A stretch of DNA of 64,000 bases, from the NCBI GenBank assembly GCA_000514715.1, contig AZWL01000008.1:186001-250000 (forward strand). The letters run 5' to 3'. The DNA is from Streptomyces sp. CNH099 (GTDB taxonomy: Bacteria > Actinomycetota > Actinomycetes > Streptomycetales > Streptomycetaceae). The translations under genes were made by a program, and so were the position numbers. Each line of letters opens with the position of its first letter. Position 1 is the stretch's first letter. Below are positions 1 to 8,080 of this stretch, piece by piece. The notes under the pieces are model-generated. The model was given only the letters and a program-made list of their open reading frames with translations, searched no databases and was not told where the DNA came from.

Positions 1-116
1 TGGGCCTCGACCAGCGGGTCGAGCAGTTGGACCGCGCCGCTGGGATCGCGGGCGGCGAGCAGCTGCTCGGCCGCCCGGTAGTCGACGACGTCGGTCTCCG
101 GGCTGCGCTCGGCCAC
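1..116 (-). CDS. Tetratricopeptide-repeat-like protein, N-terminal fragment
   Basis: Only the first 38 codons lie in the window; the frame runs off the left edge. It starts at a GTG (complement of 114-116) with an AAGGAG ribosome binding site a few bases upstream. The visible peptide begins VAERSPETDVVDYRAAEQLL and continues with a helical AARDPSGAVQLLDPLVEA stretch, whose spacing of small and hydrophobic residues fits the first helices of a TPR. From general knowledge, a TPR protein often sits downstream of coaE in streptomycetes. The same orientation as coaE and the hairpin between them suggest a separate transcript. The TPR assignment rests on one partial repeat and is tentative. Confidence 0.55.
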   Translation of the reverse strand, partial: MAERSPETDVVDYRAAEQLLAARDPSGAVQLLDPLVEA

Positions 117-156
117 GGCGGACTCCTTCCTCGACTTCTCCGTCTGCTCCGGCTCT

Positions 157-186
157 TCGCCTCCCCCGTCCCCCGTCGGGAGGCGA
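157..186 (-). terminator. Hairpin terminator after coaE
   Basis: Perfect 9-bp stem: TCGCCTCCC at 157-165 pairs with GGGAGGCGA at 178-186 around a 12-base loop. It starts 20 bases past the coaE stop codon, reading leftwards. There is no U-tract, as is usual for streptomycete terminators. Confidence 0.55.
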
Positions 187-205
187 CTGGCCTCCCAACA
201 CGGGA

Positions 206-826
206 TCATGCCCCGCTATTCCGCCCCCTGACCCCCGTGCGCGCCACCAGTTCCTGCCAGACCTCGCGCACCCGCCGCGCCAGTTCCTCCGGCGTCCCGT
301 CGTTGTCGACGACGATGTCGGCGACCGCGAGCCGCTCCTCGCGCGTGGCCTGCGCCGCCATGCGGGCGCGCGCCTCGTCCTCGGCCATGCCGCGCAGCCG
401 CACCAGCCGGTCCAGCCGGGTGGCGGGCGCGGCGTCGACGACCACGACGACGTCGTAGAGCCCGGCGAGTCCGTTCTCGGTGAGCAGCGGCACGTCGTTC
501 ACGACGATCGCGTCCGGGCCCGCCGCCGCCTGCAGGGCGGCGGAGCGCTCGCGCACCAGGGGGTGGACGATCGCGTTCAGGGCCCGGCGCCGCTCGTCGT
601 CGGCGAAGACGATGCCGCCGAGCCTGGCCCGGTCCAGGCTCCCGTCGGCGGCGAGCACCTCCTGCCCGAACTCCGCGACGACCGCGGCCAGCCCGGGCGT
701 CCCGGGCTCCACCACCTCGCGGGCGATCGCGTCGGAGTCGACGATCACCGCTCCGTACGAGGCCAGCAGCTCCGCCACCGCGCTCTTGCCGGCGCCGATC
801 CCGCCGGTCAGTCCCACCGTCAGCAT
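206..826 (-). CDS. coaE: Dephospho-CoA kinase
   Basis: Last step of coenzyme A synthesis: ATP-dependent phosphorylation of the 3'-hydroxyl of dephospho-CoA, in the cytoplasm. The 206-residue protein opens with a P-loop, GGIGAGKS at residues 8-15, followed by the [10 protein letters not shown] segment and a C-terminal part with repeated arginines ([17 protein letters not shown]) that match the family lid and nucleotide-binding regions. Length is normal for the short single-domain form. The start is the ATG at 826. A -10-like hexamer TAGGGT (complement of 833-838) lies only 6 bases before it with no ribosome binding site between, so the message is probably leaderless. It is followed by a hairpin and then the TPR gene. 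The conserved neighbour rpsA lies about 7 kb away with the same orientation. Confidence 0.95.
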   Translation of the reverse strand: MLTVGLTGGIGAGKSAVAELLASYGAVIVDSDAIAREVVEPGTPGLAAVVAEFGQEVLAADGSLDRARLGGIVFADDERRRALNAIVHPLVRERSAALQAAAGPDAIVVNDVPLLTENGLAGLYDVVVVVDAAPATRLDRLVRLRGMAEDEARARMAAQATREERLAVADIVVDNDGTPEELARRVREVWQELVARTGVRGRNSGA

Positions 827-832
827 GGGCTC

Positions 833-838
833 ACCCTA
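833..838 (-). promoter_or_regulatory. -10 hexamer of a leaderless coaE promoter
   Basis: TAGGGT on the minus strand, 6 bases upstream of the coaE ATG. This spacing puts the transcription start at or next to the A of the start codon. No good -35 is visible, which is common in streptomycetes. Confidence 0.5.
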
Positions 839-944
839 GGCCGCCCGCCCCCGCGGGCGGCGGCGGGGCACACCCTCGGCCGGGGCGTACGCGGCGCGGG
901 CGGGGGTGTGCCGCCCGTGCTCCGGGCCCCGCGGCGTGCGCGCG

Positions 945-1871
945 TCAGTCGCCCTCCTCGCGCTCGGCGAGGAACTGCTCAAAGGCGCTGCCCAGCTCGT
1001 CCGCCGAGGGCAGCTCGGCGGGCTCGGCCATCAGGTTCTCCCGGTCCTCGCCGCCGGCCAGGGCGTCGTACTGGTGCTCAAGCCCGCGGACCATGCCCAC
1101 CAGTTCCTCGTCGCCCTCGTCGACCTGGCGCTCGATCTCGTTCTGCACCTTCAGCGCCTCGGAGCGCAGCGCGTGCGCGACGCCCGGGAGGACGAGGCCG
1201 GTCGCCGAGGTGATCGACTCCAGGACCGTCAGCGCCGCGTCCGGGTACGGGGTACGGGCCAGGTAGTGCGGGACGTGTGCGGCGACGCCGAGGACGTCGT
1301 GCCCGGCCTCGCCGAGCCGGTACTCCAGCAGCGCGTCGGCGCTGCCGGGGACCTGGGCCTCGTCGAAGACGCTGCGGTGGCCGGGCACCAGGTCGATGCG
1401 GTTCCCGTGCGGGGTGAGGCCCACCGGGCGGGTGTGCGGCACGCCCATGGGGACGCCGTGGAAGTTGACCGCCAGGCGCACGTTCAGCCGCTCGACGATC
1501 TCGCGCACGGCCTCGGCGAAGCGCTCCCACTCCACGTCGGGCTCGGGGCCGGACAGCAGCAGGAACGGGCTGGCGGTCGCGTCGCGCACGAGGTGCAGTT
1601 CGAGCGTGGGGACGTCGTACGCGGCCCAGTGGTCGCGGCGGAAGGTCATGAGGGGGCGGCGCGCACGGTAGTCGACGAGCCGGTCGTGGTCGAAGCGGGC
1701 GACGACCTCGTGCGGCAGGTCGTCGAGCAGCCGCTCGGTGATCTGCCCGCCGGTCTCGCCGGCGTCGATGAAGCCCTCAAGGTGGTAGAGCAGGGTCAGC
1801 CCCGCCGAGTCGTGCTCCAGCACCGCGTCGACGGCCGCGAGCCCGCTGGGGTCCCATTCGTACATGCTCAT
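945..1871 (-). CDS. PAC2 family protein
   Basis: PAC2-family protein (proteasome assembly chaperone 2-like fold) of unknown cellular role, widespread in actinomycetes. The chosen ATG at 1871 gives 308 residues; a second ATG two codons later (1865) gives 306 and is equally plausible. The open frame extends to 1988, but the extra 39 residues are arginine-rich and look like non-coding sequence. Recognisable family features are the N-terminal MYEWDPSGL, the [13 protein letters not shown] segment, the [11 protein letters not shown] stretch and the C-terminal acidic tail ([14 protein letters not shown]). It sits between coaE and a divergently read secreted protein, about 118 bp after which coaE begins. 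No enzymatic motif is visible. Confidence 0.85.
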   Translation of the reverse strand: MSMYEWDPSGLAAVDAVLEHDSAGLTLLYHLEGFIDAGETGGQITERLLDDLPHEVVARFDHDRLVDYRARRPLMTFRRDHWAAYDVPTLELHLVRDATASPFLLLSGPEPDVEWERFAEAVREIVERLNVRLAVNFHGVPMGVPHTRPVGLTPHGNRIDLVPGHRSVFDEAQVPGSADALLEYRLGEAGHDVLGVAAHVPHYLARTPYPDAALTVLESITSATGLVLPGVAHALRSEALKVQNEIERQVDEGDEELVGMVRGLEHQYDALAGGEDRENLMAEPAELPSADELGSAFEQFLAEREEGD

Positions 1872-2063
1872 GAGCGTGTAACACCCCGCGTGCCCGCGGT
1901 GATTCCCGGTGACGCGAACGGATTGTGCGCACCGCCGCCGTGCGGCCGGCCGGCGCCGCTGCCGCCGCCGGGACACCGGCTGGAGCAATCTGGATCAACG
2001 CGGTCGACGACGGAACCCCGGCGCGGCCGATTGCGTCCTTTCCCGCGGAAGGAGGGGGTCGTC

Positions 2064-3386
2064 GTGCCTGAGGAGGGGCCGGGAGGCGAAGTCCCGGGCG
2101 GGCGCGGCGGGTTGCGGGAGCCGCTACGGCCCCGGCGCGGGGGCCGGCGCCGGGTGTCGCGCTCTCTGACGCTCGCCGCGATCGGTGCCGGCATTCTGGT
2201 GATCGTGAGCATCATCGTGTCCGCATGGCCCGGCGGCTCCGGGCTGGGGCGGCCCGACGGCCCGTCGCCGGACGCCACCACGGCCGCCGCCTTCACCGGC
2301 GTGTACCGCATCGGCGCCCTCGGGGACGCCGACCCGGGCGGCGGCCGGGACACGGTCCTGGCCCGGAGCGTCACCCGGGCGCTCGCCGACCACGGCGGCG
2401 GCGGCGCCACCGGCTCCGTGGCGGCGCCGCCGCTGGGCGTCGCGGACCTCACCGCCTACAAGGAGTCCGCCGAGCCGGGCAACCGCCGGCTGGTGGCGCG
2501 CTGGCTGGCGGTGGAGCCGGGCCTGACCGGGGTCGTCGGCGGCGACCACACCCTGCGGCTGCCGGCGAGCGGCCTGACGTCCTTCCGCCTGCCGGTCGTA
2601 CGCGCCTGCCGCCACGACGACGCCGGCTCCCGCCCCGAGCCCCGCTACGCCGACACGGGCGAGCTGCGCTCCTCCGCCTCCACCGGCGACATGGGCGTCG
2701 TCATGGCCCGGCACCTCGCCGCCACACCCGGTGTCCGCAAGGTCTACGTCCGCGGTGACACCGCCGCCGACCCCACCCGGGCCCTGGTCGCCCGGCTGCG
2801 CACGGCCGGCGTCGAGGTACGCGCCGACGGCACGGGGACGCTGGCCGAGGGCATCGGCCGGTTCCGGCCGGACGCGGTGTTCCTGGAGGGCGGGGCGCGG
2901 CACCTGGCGAAGTGGCTGGAGGAGGTGGAGGACAGCGGGTTCGACGGGGTGAAGGCGATGTGGGACCCGACCGCGCCGTCGTGCACCGGGCGCAACGCCG
3001 CCGCCGACCCGGACTTCTCCGTGCCGGACGGCTGGCTGACCGTCCGCGGACACTACGACATCCGGCTGGACCCCGACGCCGCCCGCCGCGCCGCCGTGCG
3101 CCGCACCCTCGGCGCCGACCTGGCCGTCCGCCCGTACGCCGTCGAGACCTACGACGCCGCCCGCGCCCTGCTCTCCGCCTGGGACACCGTCTCCGCCGAG
3201 GACCGCAGCAGCGACGAGCCGGACATGGCCCGCGCGGCGCTGGCCGAGGCGCTGCCGACGGTGCCGGTGCGCGGGGCGCTCGGCGGCCGGTGGAAGCGGC
3301 TGTCGGGGGCCGAGGCGCACCCGGTGGTGTGGCTCGACCGCCGGGTGGACGGGAAGTGGCGGCAGGAGGCGGAGAAGCGCCGCTGA
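2064..3386 (+). CDS. Membrane-anchored periplasmic-binding-protein-like protein
   Basis: I do not recognise a specific function. A GTG at 2064 with an AAGGAGG site 8 bases upstream gives 440 residues. Residues 1-33 are charged and cytoplasmic in character, residues about 34-54 form one hydrophobic segment (SLTLAAIGAGILVIVSIIVS), and the rest is extracytoplasmic. The external part resembles a type 1 periplasmic binding (receptor ligand-binding) fold: a VVMARHLA...VRKVYVRGD segment, a Rossmann-like RFRPDAVFLEGG segment and a late AVETYDAARALLSAW helix, as in branched-chain amino acid binding proteins. There is no lipobox and no permease gene next to it, so a sensor or scavenging role is possible. 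It converges on the MMPL gene with a 29-bp gap. Confidence 0.7.
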   Translation: MPEEGPGGEVPGGRGGLREPLRPRRGGRRRVSRSLTLAAIGAGILVIVSIIVSAWPGGSGLGRPDGPSPDATTAAAFTGVYRIGALGDADPGGGRDTVLARSVTRALADHGGGGATGSVAAPPLGVADLTAYKESAEPGNRRLVARWLAVEPGLTGVVGGDHTLRLPASGLTSFRLPVVRACRHDDAGSRPEPRYADTGELRSSASTGDMGVVMARHLAATPGVRKVYVRGDTAADPTRALVARLRTAGVEVRADGTGTLAEGIGRFRPDAVFLEGGARHLAKWLEEVEDSGFDGVKAMWDPTAPSCTGRNAAADPDFSVPDGWLTVRGHYDIRLDPDAARRAAVRRTLGADLAVRPYAVETYDAARALLSAWDTVSAEDRSSDEPDMARAALAEALPTVPVRGALGGRWKRLSGAEAHPVVWLDRRVDGKWRQEAEKRR

Positions 3387-3415
3387 GCCTGCCGCCCGCA
3401 CCCGGCTCCCCCGGC

Positions 3416-5662
3416 CTACCGGACCCCGGCGCCCCGCTGCGCGGACCGCTCCGGCTCCGCGGCCGCCGCGGGCTCCTCGGGACGCTCCAGCGCCACCTTC
3501 GGCAGCACCCTGCCCAGCGGCCCGGGCAGCCACCAGGCGTGCCGGCCGAGCAGCTGCATCACCGCGGGCACGATCAGGCAGCGGATCACCAGGGCGTCCA
3601 GCAGGATCGCCACCGCCAGCCCCAGGCCGAACTGCTGCAGCATCCGCTCCGGGCTGAGGATGAACGCCCCGAACACCACGATCATGATCAGCGCCGCCGC
3701 CGTGATCACCTGCCCGGTGACGGCCAGGCCCTCGCGCACCGCGTGCGCCGCGTCCTTCGTCCGCCCCCACTCCTCGTGCATCCGGGAGACGAGGAAGACC
3801 TCGTAGTCCATGGAGAGCCCGAACACGATCGCGAAGATCATCACAGGGATGAACGCCTCGATGGGCCCCGGCTGCACGCCGAACCAGCCCTCCTGGAACA
3901 CCAGCGTGATCACGCCGAGCGCGGCGCCGATGGACAGCAGGTTCAGCACGGCGGCCTTGAGGGGGATCCACAGCGAGCGGAACACCACCATCAGCAGCAG
4001 CGTCGACAGCCCGACGACCAGGGTGACGAACAGCGGCATCCGGTCGGCGACGGTGTCGGAGAAGTCCTGGGCGGCCGCGGTCGAGCCGCCGACCAGGTAC
4101 TCGGCGCCCGTCTGCGCCGACAGCGGCGGCAGCACCTCGTCGCGCAGGTCGTGGACGAGGTCCGCGGTCGCGGAGTCCTGCGGCGCCGACTCGGGATAGA
4201 CGATGACGGTGGCGACCTCGCCGTCCTCGGACGGCAGCGGCGGGGTCGTCGCGGCGACGCCGCCGAGCTGCGAGATCCGCTCCTGCGCCCGCTCACCGGC
4301 CGCGGCGGCGCCCTCCCCGCCGGCGCCCGCGCCGCCCTGGGCGACGACGACCAGCGGGCCGTTGAAGCCGGGCCCGAAGCCCTCGGCGAGCAGGTCGTAC
4401 GCCTGCCTGCTGGTGGTGGACGGCGCGTCGTTCCCGGCGTCGGCGAAACCGAGCCGCATGCCGAGCGCGGGCGCCGACAGCGCCAGCAGCGCGACCAGGG
4501 CGGCGACCAGCGCGGGCAGCGGACGGCGCTGCACGGCGGCGGCCAGGGCGCGCCAGCGGCTGCCCTCGACCCGGCCCTTCGCCGCCCGCTTCTCGTGATG
4601 GCGCAGCACGTGCCGCTGGATGCGCCGGCCGAACACGCTCAGCAGCGCGGGCAGCAGCACCAGCGACGCGGCCATGGTGACCAGCACGGTCAGCGCCACC
4701 GCGAGCGCCACACCCTGCAGCGAGCCGAGGCCGAGTGCGACCAGGCCGAGGAGGGCGACGATGACGGTGCAGCCGGCGAAGAAGACGGTGCGCCCGGCGG
4801 CGTCCAGCGCGATGCGCGACGCGCCGTCGCGGTCGGCGCCGCGGATCAGCTCGTGGCGGTACCGGTAGAAGATCAGCAGGGCGTAGTCGACGCCGACGCC
4901 GAGGCCGACGAGCATCATGATCGGCGGGGTGAAGTCGGCGACGGTGAACGCGTGCCCGGCCAGGGTGATCAGGCCGATGGCGGTACCGACCGCGAACAGC
5001 GCGGTGACCAGCGGCACGGCGGCGGCCACCAGCGAGCCGAAGAGCAGCACGAGGATCACCAGCGCGGCGAGCATGCCCGCGCCCTCGGCGGCACCGCCGC
5101 CCCCCTCCTCGGCGCTGCGCACGGCCTCGCCGCCCAGCTCGACCTGCAGCGCGTCGCTCCCGGCCCGCTGCGCGGTGTCGATGATCTCCTGGACGTCGGC
5201 CTTCGGCACGGTCTCCGCCTTGCCGTCGAGGGTGACGGTGGCGTACGCGATGTCGCCGCCCTCGGAGACGGCGGCGCCGCCGTCGGCGTACGGGCTGCGC
5301 ACGTCCACGACGCTCGGCAGCGCGCGCACCTGCTCCAGCATGCGCTCGACGTCCTGCTCGGTGCCCGCGGCGCGCACCCCCCGCTCGTCCTTGAACACGA
5401 TCTCCACGCTGTCGCCGGCCTGCGCGGAGCCGTGCCGCTCCAGCAGGTCGGTGGCGGCCTGGGAGTCGGTGCCGGGGAGGGAGAAGTCGTTGCGCCAGCT
5501 GCTGCCGGCGCCCTGGGCGGCGGCGGTGACGCCGAGGAGGACGGCGAGCCAGAGCAGGATCGCGAGCCGGCGGCGCCGGCGCGACCAGTCGGCGAGCCGG
5601 GCGAACAGCCCGGCGCGTACATCGGTGGCTGCGGACGGTGGAACTGCGCTCTGTGCGGACAT
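3416..5662 (-). CDS. MMPL family transporter
   Basis: Resistance-nodulation-division type exporter of the MMPL family, found in the cytoplasmic membrane; members export lipids, siderophores or drugs, and the substrate here is unknown. The ATG at 5662 gives 748 residues, normal for the family. The order is classical: a first membrane helix at about 30-50 (LAILLWLAVLLGVTAAAQG), a large external loop (about 50-190), five helices (about 190-360, including the PPIMMLVGLGVGVDYALL motif), a seventh helix, a second external loop, and five more helices with the matching FAIVFGLSMDYEVFL motif. Both DY motifs that carry the proton relay are intact. The preceding 15 codons of the open frame are Pro/Arg-rich and are left out. 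The neighbouring two-component pair could control it, but no shared site was seen. Confidence 0.9.
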   Translation of the reverse strand: MSAQSAVPPSAATDVRAGLFARLADWSRRRRRLAILLWLAVLLGVTAAAQGAGSSWRNDFSLPGTDSQAATDLLERHGSAQAGDSVEIVFKDERGVRAAGTEQDVERMLEQVRALPSVVDVRSPYADGGAAVSEGGDIAYATVTLDGKAETVPKADVQEIIDTAQRAGSDALQVELGGEAVRSAEEGGGGAAEGAGMLAALVILVLLFGSLVAAAVPLVTALFAVGTAIGLITLAGHAFTVADFTPPIMMLVGLGVGVDYALLIFYRYRHELIRGADRDGASRIALDAAGRTVFFAGCTVIVALLGLVALGLGSLQGVALAVALTVLVTMAASLVLLPALLSVFGRRIQRHVLRHHEKRAAKGRVEGSRWRALAAAVQRRPLPALVAALVALLALSAPALGMRLGFADAGNDAPSTTSRQAYDLLAEGFGPGFNGPLVVVAQGGAGAGGEGAAAAGERAQERISQLGGVAATTPPLPSEDGEVATVIVYPESAPQDSATADLVHDLRDEVLPPLSAQTGAEYLVGGSTAAAQDFSDTVADRMPLFVTLVVGLSTLLLMVVFRSLWIPLKAAVLNLLSIGAALGVITLVFQEGWFGVQPGPIEAFIPVMIFAIVFGLSMDYEVFLVSRMHEEWGRTKDAAHAVREGLAVTGQVITAAALIMIVVFGAFILSPERMLQQFGLGLAVAILLDALVIRCLIVPAVMQLLGRHAWWLPGPLGRVLPKVALERPEEPAAAAEPERSAQRGAGVR

Positions 5663-6024
5663 GGCACCACCGTGCGGCGCCGCCCGCGGCGGGCGCGTCG
5701 CCCGCACGCGGACACCCTCCCTACCCCGCTGGTTGCGCCCCTCCCCCGACCCGTACGACCCGGGTTGCGACCGGCCCCCGAACCCGCCCCGACCCCCTAG
5801 GTGACCCCCCGCGACACCCCTACGGGCCCCGCCGCTGCCCCCACCGGAGCCCTCACCGCGCCCCCGGCGCCGCCCGCACTCCGCGCCCCCTCACCCTCAC
5901 ACCCGTTCACCCGTCCCCCGCACGCCCGCCCCAGGGTAGGACGCCCGGCCGACATCGACGTGCTCCCCGGACACCGCCCGCCCGCGGGCGGAGCAGACGA
6001 CACCGCCGGCACCGCGCCCTCCGC
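5663..6024. other. 362-bp non-coding C-rich gap
   Basis: Lies between the MMPL start and the response-regulator stop. It must contain the MMPL promoter, but no clear -35/-10 pair was found. A small hairpin (CCGCCCG at 5974-5980, CGGGCGG at 5985-5991) sits about 34 bases after the response-regulator stop and may act as a terminator. No supportable gene was found here. Confidence 0.5.
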
Positions 6025-6693
6025 TCAGGGCCCCAGCCACCCCGGCCGCACCATCCCCGACTCGTACGCCAGCACCACCAGCTGCGCCCGGTCCCGCACC
6101 CCCAGCTTCGTCATGATCCGGCTCACGTGCGTCTTCGCCGTCGCCGGGCTCAGCACCAGCCGCACCGCGATCTCGTCGTTCGTCAGCCCCGCCGCCACCA
6201 GCTCCATCACCTCGGCCTCCCGCTCCGTCAGCGCGTTCAGCCGCGGGCTGGGCTCGGGCGCCTTCACCCGCCCGGCGAACTCGGCGATCAGCCGCCGCGT
6301 CACCGACGGGCTGATCAGCGCGTCGCCGCGCGCGGCCACCCGCACCGCGTGCACCAGCTCCTCCGGCTCGGTGTCCTTGACCAGGAACCCGGCCGCGCCG
6401 GCGCGCAGCGCCCCGTACACGTAGTCGTCGAGGTCGAACGTCGTCAGGATGACGACCCGTACGCCCGCCAGCCGCTCGTCCGCGGCGATCCGCCGGGCGG
6501 CCTCCAGCCCGTCGGTGCCCGGCATCCGGATGTCCATCAGCACGACGTCGGGGTGCAGTTCGCGGCACGCGGCGACCGCCCGGTCGCCGTCGCTCGCCTC
6601 CCCGACCACGTCGAGGTCGTCCTCGTCCGCCAGTATCGAGCGGAAGCCGGCCCGCACCAGCTTCTGGTCGTCCGCGAGCAGGACCCTGATCAT
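6025..6693 (-). CDS. NarL/LuxR-type response regulator
   Basis: DNA-binding response regulator of 222 residues. The receiver domain (about 1-120) has the acidic pocket DD at 8-9, the phosphoacceptor D54 in VLMDIRMPG, the T of VVILTTFD and the K of LVKDTEP. The LuxR-type helix-turn-helix (about 150-215) shows LTEREAEVMELVAAG, LTNDEIAVRL and KTHVSRIMTKL. Its ATG overlaps the stop of the upstream histidine kinase by 4 bp (ATGA), so the two are translationally coupled and act as a pair. The target genes are not shown by the sequence; the adjacent MMPL exporter is a candidate. Confidence 0.93.
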   Translation of the reverse strand: MIRVLLADDQKLVRAGFRSILADEDDLDVVGEASDGDRAVAACRELHPDVVLMDIRMPGTDGLEAARRIAADERLAGVRVVILTTFDLDDYVYGALRAGAAGFLVKDTEPEELVHAVRVAARGDALISPSVTRRLIAEFAGRVKAPEPSPRLNALTEREAEVMELVAAGLTNDEIAVRLVLSPATAKTHVSRIMTKLGVRDRAQLVVLAYESGMVRPGWLGP

Positions 6694-7889
6694 GTCTGCG
6701 CGTGCTCCGTTCCGTAGGGCAGCCGGGCGGTGACGACGAAGCCGGTGCCGCCGGGCCGCGGCCCCGCGGCCAGCTCACCGCCGACCGCCCGCGCCCGCTC
6801 CCGCATGCCGTCGATCCCGCTGCCGCCGACGCCGCCGGCCAGCCCGCCACCGGCACCGTCCCGGGCGTCACCGGCGCCCGGGACGGCCCCGCCCCGCCCG
6901 TCGTCCTCGACCTCCAGCCGCAGCTCACGCTCGCCGTAGTCCAGCCGTACGGTCACGGACGTGGCCCCCCGCGCATGCCGCGCGACGTTCGTCAGCGACT
7001 CCTGCACGACACGGTACGCGGCCAGGTCCAGCTCCGCCGGCAGCGCCCGCCGCGCACCCGCCACCACCGTCCGCACCCGCAGCCCCGCCGTGTCCGCCGT
7101 CCGCTCGGTCAGCTCACCGAGGCGCGCCAGCCCCGGCACGGGCGCCGTGGGCGCCCCCTCGTCGACGTGCCGCAGCACCCCCAGGGTGGTGCGCAGATCG
7201 CGCAGCGTCTCCCGGCTGGTCTCCTTGATGGCGGCCAGGGCGTCGGCGGCGGCCGGGTCCGGGGCGTCGCTCTTCTTCAGCCGGTGCAGCGCCGCGCCGG
7301 ACTGGACGTTGATGAGCGAGATGTTGTGCCCGATGACGTCGTGCAACTCGCGCGCGATACGCAGCCGTTCCTCGGTTGCGCGCCGACGCGCCTCGTTCTC
7401 GACGTGCGCCCGCCGCCCGTGCCACATGGCACCCAGCACCACGACCGCGACGACCCAGCCGGTGAGCATGAACAGCGCGGCGCCGTTGATGTCGTCGTTG
7501 CCCGACAGCGTCCCGGCCGTGCTGCCGGCGACGGCCAGCCCGCCCAGCGCCGCCGCCGCGCGCAGCCGCCCCGAGGCGGCCACGGCGTACAGCGCGATGA
7601 CCAGCACGATGAACAACCCGCCGTCGTACACGCTGCTCACGTAGTAGACGCTGACGACCGGGAGGACGAACACGCCCACGGCGAGGGGACGGCGGCGGAC
7701 GAAGTACAGCGCCCCGCAGGCCAGAGCGATCAGCACCCACCCCACCGCCGTCGTCGCCCACGGCTCCCGCCGGTCGCCCACGAACGCGTGCAGGCTGCTC
7801 AGCGCCACCAGCACGCCCGCCCCGGCCGCGAGGGCGGCGTCCGCCGCGCGGCCCTGCGGCAGGCGGAAACGGCGTACGGGCAGGGGCAT
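6690..7889 (-). CDS. Sensor histidine kinase (HisKA_3 type)
   Basis: Membrane histidine kinase of 399 residues and partner of the overlapping response regulator. Five or six hydrophobic segments fill residues about 20-155. The dimerisation and phosphoacceptor box ARELHDVIGHN has the histidine at 183. The ATPase domain follows, with an N box (VVQESLTNVARHA), a DDGRGG G1 box and a GIDGMRERARAVGG region. A glycine-rich insert (about 340-360, GAGDARDGAGGGLAGG) separates the G1 and G2 boxes. A TACGCT hexamer (complement of 7896-7901) stands 6 bases before the ATG with no ribosome binding site, suggesting a leaderless transcript covering both genes. The input signal is unknown. Confidence 0.92.
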   Translation of the reverse strand: MPLPVRRFRLPQGRAADAALAAGAGVLVALSSLHAFVGDRREPWATTAVGWVLIALACGALYFVRRRPLAVGVFVLPVVSVYYVSSVYDGGLFIVLVIALYAVAASGRLRAAAALGGLAVAGSTAGTLSGNDDINGAALFMLTGWVVAVVVLGAMWHGRRAHVENEARRRATEERLRIARELHDVIGHNISLINVQSGAALHRLKKSDAPDPAAADALAAIKETSRETLRDLRTTLGVLRHVDEGAPTAPVPGLARLGELTERTADTAGLRVRTVVAGARRALPAELDLAAYRVVQESLTNVARHARGATSVTVRLDYGERELRLEVEDDGRGGAVPGAGDARDGAGGGLAGGVGGSGIDGMRERARAVGGELAAGPRPGGTGFVVTARLPYGTEHAQT

Positions 7890-7995
7890 GGCCCCAGCGT
7901 ACGCGCCCGTGCCCGCGGCCCGGGCGCGCCGGCCGCGCCCCTACGCGCCCCGGCAGCCCCGGCGGAGAAGCACCGGGCGTCGGGTCGGCAGGCGG

Positions 7996-8029
7996 AAGCC
8001 CGCCGTCCCCCGCAGGGGACGACGGGCTT
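7996..8029 (-). terminator. Hairpin terminator after rpsA
   Basis: A 15-bp stem with one mismatch: AAGCCCGCCGTCCCC at 7996-8010 pairs with GGGGACGACGGGCTT at 8015-8029 around a CGCA tetraloop. It lies about 50 bases past the rpsA stop and before the histidine kinase start. Confidence 0.75.
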
Positions 8030-8080
8030 TCCGTCGGTACTGCTGCGACCCGGCCGCTACGCCACGCGACCGCGGTCAGC

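Noticed and set aside
2912..5800. Plus-strand 962-codon frame antisense to the MMPL gene
   Set aside because: Asp/Gln/His-rich shadow; the MMPL protein on the other strand has full family motifs.
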